A stretch of 7,140 nucleotides of DNA from an uncultured Candidatus Peregrinibacteria bacterium (GTDB lineage: Bacteria > Patescibacteriota > Gracilibacteria > CAIRYL01): assembly GCA_903882825.1 (NCBI GenBank), contig CAIRYL010000077.1:1-7140 (forward strand). Reading direction: 5' to 3'. Positions 1 to 6,026 of the stretch are shown here, in pieces; position 1 is the first letter of the stretch, and every line of letters begins with the position of its first letter. A program made the position numbers and the translations under genes. The notes beneath the pieces are model-generated. The model saw only the letters and a list, made by a program, of their open reading frames with translations. It did not search any database and was not told the origin of the DNA.

Positions 1-1565
1 ATTTTTTGTTCTGAAGCAATATCTAAATGAGAAGTCGCTTCATCTAACAACAAAATATCTGGTTCTTTATAAATTGCCCGTGCAATTCCTACTCGCTGTT
101 TTTCTCCTCCTGATAACTTTATACCTTTTTCTCCCACGAGTGAATCAATCCCTTGCGGAAGTTTGTGCACAAAGTCTTCCACATGGGCAATTTGAAGTGC
201 TTTTTGTAACATCTCTTCATTTTTTATATCTTGTGAAAGCGTAATATTTTGCTCTAAAGAAAGATTAAAAAGTTCTGTATCTTGTGGAACCACTGCTATT
301 TTTTTAATATATGACTCTCTTTTTAAATCCTGTAAAGAAGTAGTATCAAAAAAAATATTTCCTTCGTAATTGGTATACAACTTTAAAATAAGTTTCAAAA
401 GTGTCGATTTCCCTGTCCCAGAAATTCCCACAATCCCTATTTTTTCTCCCTTTTTTATTTCTAAAGAGAAATTTTTTAACACAGATTTTCCTCGGTATGA
501 GAAATGAATATTTTGAAAAACTAATTTTTCCCAAGAAAAATCAAAAGCTTTTGTGCCGGTATCTTCAACCATTGGTTTGGTTTGTAATACTTCTTTCATA
601 CGCATCATTGCCAATTTTGCGGTTACAAATTCACTATACGTTTCCGAAAACTCATGTGCCGATGCTTCAATTTTCCCAAAATAAAAAAGAGCCATGGCTA
701 AAATCCCCACTTCTAAATTTCCTAAAAAAATTTGCCAAAGCGTGAATGCTATTATTAAAAGGCGAAAAAAATCTTGATATACCCCTAAAAATATGGCTCT
801 TACACGATAATAGTAAATTCGTTTTCGAATTTTTTCTAACAAACGAACGGTAATATTGAGCAAAAATGGAAAAATTTTCTCACCAATGCCAAGAGATTTA
901 ATAACGGAAATATTATGAACAGACTCAAACGCTACTCCATTAAAGTTTTCCCATTCTATATTTACCAAATGCGATTGGTAAGACGCTTTTTTTATAAACT
1001 GATAAGAAAGAATATAATAGGTTATAAAAAAGAAACTTAATAATATAGTGAATACAATATTAGAAAACGATAAAATTACTAAAATACTTACCAGGTTAAT
1101 GGTTGATTCAATAACAAGATCTACATACATTCTGATCATTTTATCAATACTTCCTCCTCCTTTTATTATTTTTTGCATTTTATTTCCAGTATTTTCTTTT
1201 TCATGCCACTCCATATCGAGTGAATACAAATATTGAATAGTATTTTTTTGGGCATCAATATTCGCATTTTCTCCAATTTGATATATGTAATATTTCGCAA
1301 TCCCCTGCCCAAAAAAATGGTAAAGCGCCACAATCATCATTATTCCTAACAATTGCCACACATAGGTGGTGTCATCCCCCATTTTATAATGAGAGGCGAA
1401 GGTAATAATTTCAGAAATTGCCCATGCGGGAAAAAGCCATACAATATCACTGGTAGCACGAATAAAAGTTCCCCACCAAAATTTTTTTTTATAGGGTTTT
1501 ATAAAATTCCAAATGTCTTTTATGAGCTGTGTATTATTATACACGCCTAAAAGAGAATCACTCAT
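1..1565 (-). CDS. ABC exporter, fused transmembrane-ATPase half transporter (C-terminus cut by window edge)
   Basis: A membrane pump that would export a substrate, not identifiable here, using ATP, acting as a dimer in the cytoplasmic membrane. 521 codons are in the window without a frame break. Residues 1 to about 330 form the membrane domain, with several hydrophobic segments and the intracellular coupling region typical of type-I exporters (ABCB/MsbA-like). The ATPase domain follows: Walker A GISGTGKS (380-387), Q-loop Gln428 in VVPQDTELF, signature LSGGEKQ (484-490), Walker B ILLLDE ending at Asp508-Glu509, and D-loop SHLD. The H-loop and the last 60 or so residues lie beyond base 1. The ATG at 1565-1563 is the only in-frame ATG after the stop at 1592-1590. 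A GGGGGAGA (1588-1581) sits upstream, slightly far for a ribosome site. Divergent from the GtrA fusion gene. The family is certain, the substrate unknown. Confidence 0.93.
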   Translation of the reverse strand, partial: MSDSLLGVYNNTQLIKDIWNFIKPYKKKFWWGTFIRATSDIVWLFPAWAISEIITFASHYKMGDDTTYVWQLLGIMMIVALYHFFGQGIAKYYIYQIGENANIDAQKNTIQYLYSLDMEWHEKENTGNKMQKIIKGGGSIDKMIRMYVDLVIESTINLVSILVILSFSNIVFTILLSFFFITYYILSYQFIKKASYQSHLVNIEWENFNGVAFESVHNISVIKSLGIGEKIFPFLLNITVRLLEKIRKRIYYYRVRAIFLGVYQDFFRLLIIAFTLWQIFLGNLEVGILAMALFYFGKIEASAHEFSETYSEFVTAKLAMMRMKEVLQTKPMVEDTGTKAFDFSWEKLVFQNIHFSYRGKSVLKNFSLEIKKGEKIGIVGISGTGKSTLLKLILKLYTNYEGNIFFDTTSLQDLKRESYIKKIAVVPQDTELFNLSLEQNITLSQDIKNEEMLQKALQIAHVEDFVHKLPQGIDSLVGEKGIKLSGGEKQRVGIARAIYKEPDILLLDEATSHLDIASEQK

Positions 1566-1641
1566 AATACAAAAAAATGCTCTCCCCCATCATAACAATA
1601 CCAGAGAAGAGAAAGAAACCTCTGTTTTTTTGATATTTTTC

Positions 1642-1649
1642 AGTATAAT
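1642..1649. promoter_or_regulatory. Overlapping divergent -10-like hexamers
   Basis: The octamer AGTATAAT reads TATAAT on the plus strand (1644-1649) and TATACT on the minus strand (1647-1642). It lies between the divergent ABC exporter and GtrA fusion genes, so one short element could serve both directions. Neither strand has a good -35 hexamer at 17 bases. A second candidate for the ABC gene is the extended -10 TGTTATGAT on the minus strand (1597-1589), but transcription from it would begin at or inside the GGGGGAGA. A start near 1656 on the plus strand would leave about 19 bases before GTG 1675. The region is AT-rich, so chance matches are likely. Confidence 0.35.
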
Positions 1650-1674
1650 TTTAAAGCACTGTTCCCTTTATTTC

Positions 1675-2850
1675 GTGATTTTTTCTCTCCCATTTCCTAT
1701 TCGTTCCATTTTTCCCTTTTTAAAATATTGTATAGTGGGAGGAATTGCCACACTTGTTGATGTAAGCGTGGTATTTATAGCAGTAGAATTTTTAGGTTTT
1801 CGTGATATTTTTGGCGATACTCTTGGCGTACTTTTGGGAGCTGTTTTGGGATTTAGTTTTGCGGTGAGCCAAAGCTTTATTCTTCATCATTTTTGGACAT
1901 TTCAAGTCGAATCCAAAAAATATAAACCTTTATTTTTAAAATTTTTATTAGTGTCGTTGGTCGGACTTTTTTTTACGATTTGTTGGATGTTTTTATTTGT
2001 TGATATTTTTAATATTCATTATTTAATAGCAAAAATTCTCACATCCTCAATAGTGCTCGTTTGGAATTTTCTAGCGAATAAATATTGGACATTTCAAGTC
2101 TCTATATCAAAAATACACATTCCTGAATTATTTTCGATTGACCTTTCTATTCTTATTCCCAGCTATAATGAAGCCAATCGCATTGTTCCCACCATTCAAA
2201 AAATACAAGATTTTTTAAAAAAACAATCATTTTCTTGGGAAATAATAGTGATTGATGATGGAAGTACTGATGAAATGCCCTCTGTTTTAAAAAAACTACA
2301 ACAAGAAATTCCTTTTTTCATACATCGTTATCCCCAAAATAAAGGGAAAGGCTTCGCTTGTAAAATGGGTATTTATCAAGCAAAAGGAAAAAATATTTTA
2401 CTCATGGATGCCGATTTTTCTACTCCTATATTTGAGGTAATCCCCCTTTTAAAAGCCCTGGAAACGAGCGATATCGCCATTGGATCACGATATTTATCCA
2501 ATAGTTCTATAGAAGTTTCCCAACCTCCACTTCGGGTTGCTATTGGAAGAATTGGAAATATTCTTATCCAATTTTTAATTTTAGAGAATATTGTGGATAC
2601 ACAATGCGGATTTAAGCTTTTCCCACATAAAATCGCAAAAGAAATTTTTAGTCGTCAAAAAATCCATCGTTTTGGATTTGATATTGAAGCACTGGCAATT
2701 GCCAAAAGTTTTGGATACTCCATTGCAGAAGTTCCCGTACATTGGATAAATTCTACGGATAGTCGAGTACGTCCTATCCGTGACGCATTTCGAACATTTT
2801 TTGATCTCTTTTATATTAAATTTAATTTTTGGACTGGAAGGTATCTCTAA
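1675..2850 (+). CDS. GtrA-like membrane domain fused to family 2 glycosyltransferase (ALG5/DPM1 type)
   Basis: Predicted to transfer a sugar from a nucleotide sugar to a polyprenyl phosphate at the inner membrane and, through its GtrA part, to help move the lipid-linked sugar across. Numbering from GTG 1675 (391 residues): the GtrA domain spans about 14-140 with four membrane helices and the family's repeated aromatic ends, HHFWTF and NKYWTF. The glycosyltransferase begins at SILIPSYNE (158) and shows VIDDGST (193-199), the metal-binding DAD in LLMDADFSTP (Asp245, Asp247), GSRYL (270), DTQCGFK (308-314), FGFDIEAL (333) and EVPVHW (352), all typical of the ALG5/DPM1 branch. No C-terminal membrane helices follow. 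The start is uncertain. An open frame extends upstream to ATG 1513, but that would overlap the divergent gene. TTG 1630 is another option. GTG 1675 leaves the usual short tail before GtrA and follows a pyrimidine-rich leader. Confidence 0.88.
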   Translation: MIFSLPFPIRSIFPFLKYCIVGGIATLVDVSVVFIAVEFLGFRDIFGDTLGVLLGAVLGFSFAVSQSFILHHFWTFQVESKKYKPLFLKFLLVSLVGLFFTICWMFLFVDIFNIHYLIAKILTSSIVLVWNFLANKYWTFQVSISKIHIPELFSIDLSILIPSYNEANRIVPTIQKIQDFLKKQSFSWEIIVIDDGSTDEMPSVLKKLQQEIPFFIHRYPQNKGKGFACKMGIYQAKGKNILLMDADFSTPIFEVIPLLKALETSDIAIGSRYLSNSSIEVSQPPLRVAIGRIGNILIQFLILENIVDTQCGFKLFPHKIAKEIFSRQKIHRFGFDIEALAIAKSFGYSIAEVPVHWINSTDSRVRPIRDAFRTFFDLFYIKFNFWTGRYL

Positions 2851-2854
2851 ATTT

Positions 2855-2883
2855 TGAAAGAAAATGCTCGTGTATTTCGTATA
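2855..2883 (+). promoter_or_regulatory. Putative ECF-type promoter of the sigma factor operon (P1)
   Basis: TGAAAGAAAAT (2855-2865), 12 bases, then CGTAT (2878-2882). Measured from GAAAG to CGT the gap is 17 bases, the spacing expected of extracytoplasmic-function sigma promoters, whose -10 usually contains CGT. The same 16 bases at the same spacing recur in front of the repeat-protein gene. Transcription would start near 2890, leaving about 27 bases before ATG 2917, so the sigma factor probably controls its own operon. The motif and its spacing are seen directly. The assignment to this sigma factor is inference. Confidence 0.62.
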
Positions 2884-2916
2884 TATGTTTATAAAAAGAG
2901 ATTATTCATTTTTTTC

Positions 2917-3513
2917 ATGATTCATCATTTCTCTGAAATCCCAGACGAAAAAGTAGCTTTTCAAGCTCGTACTCAAAAAGAAGCATTTGCAGAGCTTGTT
3001 GATCGCTATGAAAGCCGACTTCTTCGCTATATTACGCGTATTTCTTCTCTTTCATCTGCAGAAGCAGAAGAAACACTCCAAGAAGTTTTCATAAAACTGT
3101 GGCAAAACATCAATGAATATGACCAAGAGCAAAAATTTTCCTCATGGATTTATAGAATTGCTCATAATGAAACCATTTCTGCATTTCGTAAAAAAATATC
3201 ACGAGGAGAAGAACAAAAACTCTCCATAGATGATGAAATGGTACAAAAAGTATGTTCTTCTATTTCGGTAGAAAAAGAAGTAGATGAAAATATAACAAAA
3301 GAACAAGTACACAGTGTTTTAAAAACCATTCCAGAAAAATATAAAGAAGTACTCGTATTAAGATTTTTAGAAGGATACTCGTACGGAGAAATATCCGATA
3401 TTTTATCAGTGCCAGAAGGAACGGTTGCCACACTCCTTTCTCGGGCGAAAGATGCCTTTCAAAAAACATCCAAACGACGAAAGTTTTTTAATTTTTTCTC
3501 TTTTTCATCATGA
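2917..3513 (+). CDS. ECF-family RNA polymerase sigma factor
   Basis: A sigma-70 family group 4 (ECF) factor that directs RNA polymerase to a small set of stress promoters. It has 198 residues from ATG 2917, normal for the family. Region 2 covers about 22-93: FAELVDRYESRLLRYI, then the core-binding ETLQEVFIKLW (52-62) and FSSWIYRIAHNE (74-85). Region 4 covers about 129-182: IPEKYKEVLVLRFLEGYSYGEI, then the helix-turn-helix VPEGTVATLLSRAKDAF. Regions 1 and 3 are absent, as expected. The C-terminal tail is basic and aromatic (KRRKFFNFFSF). The open frame reaches back to TTG 2854, but that stretch holds the putative ECF promoter, so ATG 2917 is preferred. The leader is U-rich with no close Shine-Dalgarno. 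The TGA stop overlaps the ATG of the next gene (ATGA), the usual coupling with an anti-sigma factor. The family is certain, the signal unknown. Confidence 0.93.
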   Translation: MIHHFSEIPDEKVAFQARTQKEAFAELVDRYESRLLRYITRISSLSSAEAEETLQEVFIKLWQNINEYDQEQKFSSWIYRIAHNETISAFRKKISRGEEQKLSIDDEMVQKVCSSISVEKEVDENITKEQVHSVLKTIPEKYKEVLVLRFLEGYSYGEISDILSVPEGTVATLLSRAKDAFQKTSKRRKFFNFFSFSS

Positions 3514-4301
3514 ATACTTTCCAAAAATTTTCAGAAAAAATACTTCTTGAAATAGATAAGCGGAAAATTGATCACGTTCCACGTTGGAAATTTATGGTAA
3601 AAAACCTCCTTTTTTGGAGTGCGTTTGTAATAGCACTTATTTTCGGAGCACTTTCCTTTGCTATTATTTTTTTCGTCCTTTCCAACGGGGATTTTGATCT
3701 GTATTCACATCTTCCTCCTTCTCGATTTTTATTTTTTATACAGAGTATTCCATTTTTTTGGCTTGGCTTTTTAGGAATTTTTTTAGGGCTTTCTATTCTT
3801 TTCTTTCGCGTTACTAAAAAAGGATACCGATTTTCTTTATCTCTTGTTTTTGGTGTAGTACTCGGAATGAGCATTCTTTTTGGGGCGCTTCTTCATCTCA
3901 ATGGTGAAAGTAAAGATTTAGAAAGATTTTTAAGCACACCATTTCGTGATATATATCCTCCTTCAGAAGACCGACGAAAAGACCGATGGATGAATCCACA
4001 AGAAGGATTTTTAGCGGGAGATATTACTCAAAAAAGTAAAAATACTGTAGAAATTAAAGATTTTTTAAGAAATATATGGGAAGTAGATATTTCTGATGCA
4101 GATATTATTCCAGGACCAGAAACACTTGATGAAAATCGTATACGAGTGATAGGAAGAGTTGAAAAACCTGGGAAATTTATTGCAGAAAAGGTATTACCAT
4201 GGGAAAAACCAAAAGGAATGGGAAACCACAATGGTTTTGGAATGTTTTTTGAAAGAAGACCACCTCCAAAAGAAACATCTGAAAATTTCCCTTATTTTTA
4301 A
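3510..4301 (+). CDS. Three-helix membrane protein, probable anti-sigma factor with extracytoplasmic beta domain
   Basis: I do not recognise a named family. It has 263 residues. Residues 1-33 are a short cytoplasmic tail with basic residues (IDKRKIDHVPRWKF). Three membrane helices follow at about 34-57, 74-98 and 107-129. The TM2-TM3 loop (RVTKKGYR) is positive and the TM1-TM2 loop is not, which predicts a C-terminus outside the membrane. The outer part (130-263) contains a strand-rich stretch (about 168-232) with NTVEIKDF, IRVIGRVEKPGKFIAEKVLPW, resembling a small OB-fold-like barrel. It ends in a Gly/Met/His/Asn run, GMGNHNGFGMF (236-246), before a proline-rich tail. It starts within the last codons of the sigma gene (ATGA), implying translational coupling, and is co-transcribed with it. 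A role as membrane anti-sigma factor or sensor is inferred from this position and topology. No ZAS zinc motif (HxxxCxxC) is present. Confidence 0.7.
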   Translation: MNTFQKFSEKILLEIDKRKIDHVPRWKFMVKNLLFWSAFVIALIFGALSFAIIFFVLSNGDFDLYSHLPPSRFLFFIQSIPFFWLGFLGIFLGLSILFFRVTKKGYRFSLSLVFGVVLGMSILFGALLHLNGESKDLERFLSTPFRDIYPPSEDRRKDRWMNPQEGFLAGDITQKSKNTVEIKDFLRNIWEVDISDADIIPGPETLDENRIRVIGRVEKPGKFIAEKVLPWEKPKGMGNHNGFGMFFERRPPPKETSENFPYF

Positions 4302-4307
4302 AAAAAG

Positions 4308-4336
4308 TGAAAGAAAATTTTTATAGTGCTCGTATT
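4308..4336 (+). promoter_or_regulatory. Putative ECF-type promoter of the repeat-protein gene (P2)
   Basis: TGAAAGAAAAT (4308-4318), 12 bases, then CGTAT (4331-4335), matching the element before the sigma gene in all 16 motif bases and in spacing. It sits in the 40-base gap after the putative anti-sigma gene, so the repeat protein can be transcribed apart from the sigma operon. Transcription would begin about 4342-4344, at the first in-frame ATG (4342). The message is then either leaderless or, more likely, translated from ATG 4381 after a leader of about 38 bases. Confidence 0.62.
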
Positions 4337-4380
4337 AAGAAATGAAGGCGCACTTCTCTTTTTTCTTTTTTTCTTTCCTT

Positions 4381-4914
4381 ATGCAATTTCCATCCTTTTC
4401 AAAAAAAACGCTCATTACTACCGCGATAGTGGTAGGAGCGGTTTTCATTACCGGCGCGGGTGTAACACTCGCTTCTCATAGCTCTTTTTCTCGTCCACAT
4501 CTTACGAGTGACCAAAAAACGGCATTAGAATCTGCAAAAAAAAGTGGAGATACGCAGTTAGTACAAAATTTATTAAAAGAATACGGAATTTCAGTTCCAG
4601 AAAATGGAATGATGGGCGGAAGAGACGAAAAAGGTCCAGATCTTTCTGCTCTTTCGGCAGAAGATAAAACCGCATTCGAAACCGCTCGCCAAAACCGTGA
4701 CCATGTATCTGCAAAAGCTATTTTAGAAAAATATGGCATTACTCCACCAGAACGTGGAATGATGGGCGGAAGAGACGAAAAAGGTCCAGATCTTTCTGCT
4801 CTTTCGGTAGAAGATAAAACAGCATTCGAAACTGCTCGCCAAAACCGTGACCATGCATCTGCAAAAGCTATTTTAGAAAAATATGGCATTACTCCAGCTC
4901 AAAAAAAGAAATGA
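4381..4914 (+). CDS. Exported protein of tandem 50-residue helical repeats, probable ECF target
   Basis: Family not recognised. It has 178 residues from ATG 4381. The N-terminus has basic residues (SKK) and a hydrophobic stretch (LITTAIVVGAVFITGAGVTLA), a signal peptide with possible cleavage after TLA or an uncleaved anchor. The rest is three repeats of 50 residues beginning LTSDQKTA, LSAEDKTA and LSVEDKTA, each followed by a probable helix pair ending in AILEKYGI or a variant. Linkers with GMMGGRDEKGPD separate them. Repeats 2 and 3 are almost identical, while repeat 1 is diverged in its helices but not in its linker. The last repeat stops at KYGITPAQKKK, with no linker. ATG 4342 would add a Phe-rich 13-residue extension and lies only six bases after the -10, so 4381 is preferred. 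There is no cysteine. The gene ends TGA-TAA, then a terminator. A binding or envelope-protective role, as for CpxP/Spy-type targets, is only an analogy. Confidence 0.75.
   Translation: MQFPSFSKKTLITTAIVVGAVFITGAGVTLASHSSFSRPHLTSDQKTALESAKKSGDTQLVQNLLKEYGISVPENGMMGGRDEKGPDLSALSAEDKTAFETARQNRDHVSAKAILEKYGITPPERGMMGGRDEKGPDLSALSVEDKTAFETARQNRDHASAKAILEKYGITPAQKKK
4605..4896 (+). repeat. Two-copy 150-base tandem repeat inside the exported protein gene
   Basis: Bases 4605-4746 and 4755-4896 match over 142 bases with four differences, at a period of exactly 150 bases (50 codons). Two of the four differences change an amino acid (Ala to Val, Val to Ala) and two are silent. The upstream third repeat at the protein level shares only the linker closely. 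The near identity points to a recent in-frame duplication or to gene conversion. Confidence 0.95.
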
Positions 4915-4940
4915 TAAAAAATAAGAAAAACAATAGCTTT

Positions 4941-4970
4941 AAAAAAACCGGCAAATCTGCCGGTTTTTTT
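4941..4970. terminator. Bidirectional intrinsic terminator between convergent genes
   Basis: CCGGCA (4948-4953) pairs with TGCCGG (4958-4963) across the four-base loop AATC. The stem is flanked by seven A on the left and seven T on the right, so it works as a hairpin plus U-tract on either strand. It ends the repeat-protein transcript on the plus strand and the msrAB transcript on the minus strand. The TAA of the minus-strand gene (4971-4969) begins inside the tract. Confidence 0.92.
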
Positions 4971-6009
4971 ATAAAAAGAGATATAAATATTCTCCGTAAC
5001 CCTTTTCTTCCATTTCCTCTCGTGGGATAAATAATAATGAAGCCGAATTCATACAATAGCGTTTTCCCCCTCTGTCTGGTGGACCATCGTTAAACACATG
5101 TCCTAAATGAGAATCTGAAAGTGATGATCGCACCTCTGTTCTAGAAGAAAAAATACTTTTATCTTCTTGTAAACGAACGGCATTTGATTGAATAGGTTTC
5201 ACAAAAGATGGCCAACCAGTACCGGAATTATATTTATCTGGTGAAGAAAAAAGCGGATCTCCAGAAATTTTATCTACGTATATTCCTTCTTTTTGAGAAC
5301 TATAATACTCATTTTCAAACGGTTTTTCTGTTCCAGATTGTTGTGTAACGTTATATTCAAGGGGAGAAAGTGTTTTTTTTAGTACTTCCAGAGATGGTTT
5401 TTGATAATTATTCACAGGAAGAGTTTTTTCTGTGCGTAATGGTTTATGCTGGGATATAAAGGCATCTCGTCCAGAAGCACTCCTATAATACGCATAGCGA
5501 AGAGGATTTTTTCGAGAATAATCTTGATGATATTCTTCTGCCATCCAAAATAGAGTTCGGGGAAGAAGTGCTATATTTATGGGTTTTTCATATATTTTTT
5601 CCTTTTGAAAAGTATCTATAACCATTTGTGCCACTTTTTTTTCTTCTTCAGAATCATAATAAATGGCAGGGGTATACTGCACTCCTCTATCATGAAATGA
5701 TCCCGCATCATCAGTGGGATCGCTATACCATAAAATATGCTCAACCAGATTTTTATAGGAAGTTTTTAAAGGGTTATATGTCACCTGCACCACTTCTCGA
5801 TGTCCACCTTCCGCATAATTTTTATAATTTGGATTTTCTGAACTTCCTCCAGAATATCCCGATACTACAGTAATAATTCCTTTCATCTTCTCAAAATCTG
5901 CTTGTATACACCAAAAACAACCTCCTGCGAATATTGCTGTTTTTTCATCAGAAGTATTCACTTTTGGTGGAGGTGAAGATGCCAATACACCAGAAAAAAT
6001 ATTCATCAT
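4969..6009 (-). CDS. msrAB: Bifunctional peptide methionine sulfoxide reductase MsrA-MsrB
   Basis: Repairs oxidised methionine: the MsrA half reduces the S sulfoxide and the MsrB half the R sulfoxide. Numbering from ATG 6009 (346 residues): MsrA spans about 22-190, with the active site GGCFWC (catalytic Cys31, second Cys34), GYSGG, GHREVVQV, DPTDDAGSFHDRGVQYTPAIYY, EEYHQDY and SGRDAF. MsrB spans about 213-344, with SGTEKPFENEYY, GDPLFSS, SGTGWPSF, RTEVRS, DSHLGHVFNDGP and the catalytic RYCMNSASL (Cys319). MsrB lacks the CxxC zinc pairs of some members. ATG ATG at 6009-6004 follows the previous stop by 17 bases. A TTG at 6057 would extend the protein over the end of that gene. The stretch NIFSGVLASSPPP after the start is a weak, short hydrophobic segment, so export is possible but not shown. 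Last gene of the minus-strand set. Confidence 0.95.
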   Translation of the reverse strand: MMNIFSGVLASSPPPKVNTSDEKTAIFAGGCFWCIQADFEKMKGIITVVSGYSGGSSENPNYKNYAEGGHREVVQVTYNPLKTSYKNLVEHILWYSDPTDDAGSFHDRGVQYTPAIYYDSEEEKKVAQMVIDTFQKEKIYEKPINIALLPRTLFWMAEEYHQDYSRKNPLRYAYYRSASGRDAFISQHKPLRTEKTLPVNNYQKPSLEVLKKTLSPLEYNVTQQSGTEKPFENEYYSSQKEGIYVDKISGDPLFSSPDKYNSGTGWPSFVKPIQSNAVRLQEDKSIFSSRTEVRSSLSDSHLGHVFNDGPPDRGGKRYCMNSASLLFIPREEMEEKGYGEYLYLFL

Positions 6010-6026
6010 TTTTTTAAATAAAAGAT

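Noticed and set aside
401..745. Plus-strand open frame of 114 codons opposite the ABC ATPase domain
   Set aside because: The minus strand holds all ATPase motifs in one frame. The plus-strand peptide has no recognisable domain.
1513..1674. N-terminal extension of the GtrA fusion protein from ATG 1513
   Set aside because: It overlaps the start of the divergent ABC gene by 53 bases and encodes no recognisable signal or domain. GTG 1675 or TTG 1630 fits the GtrA family better.
2854..2916. TTG start at 2854 for the sigma factor
   Set aside because: The extra 21 residues do not fit the family and the stretch contains the putative ECF promoter.
3352..3363. CTCGTATTAAGA inside the sigma gene, identical to bases 4329-4340 of promoter P2
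   Set aside because: It lies in a conserved coding stretch (LVLRF) and lacks the TGAAAGAAAAT half at the right distance, so it is probably coincidence.
3511..3513. UGA read as glycine (genetic code 25)
   Set aside because: The complete genes have no internal UGA, GGA serves for glycine, and TGA ends two genes at sensible places (an ATGA overlap and a TGA-TAA pair).
4476..4889. Minus-strand open frame of 137 codons opposite the repeat-protein gene
   Set aside because: It mirrors the repeats of the real gene, and the plus-strand protein has a signal peptide, a promoter motif and a terminator.
4605..4896. CRISPR-like array
   Set aside because: The repeats are 150 bases long, contiguous, in frame and coding, with no spacers.
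5628..5873. Plus-strand open frame of 81 codons within msrAB
   Set aside because: It lies wholly opposite the conserved MsrA coding region and has no features of its own.
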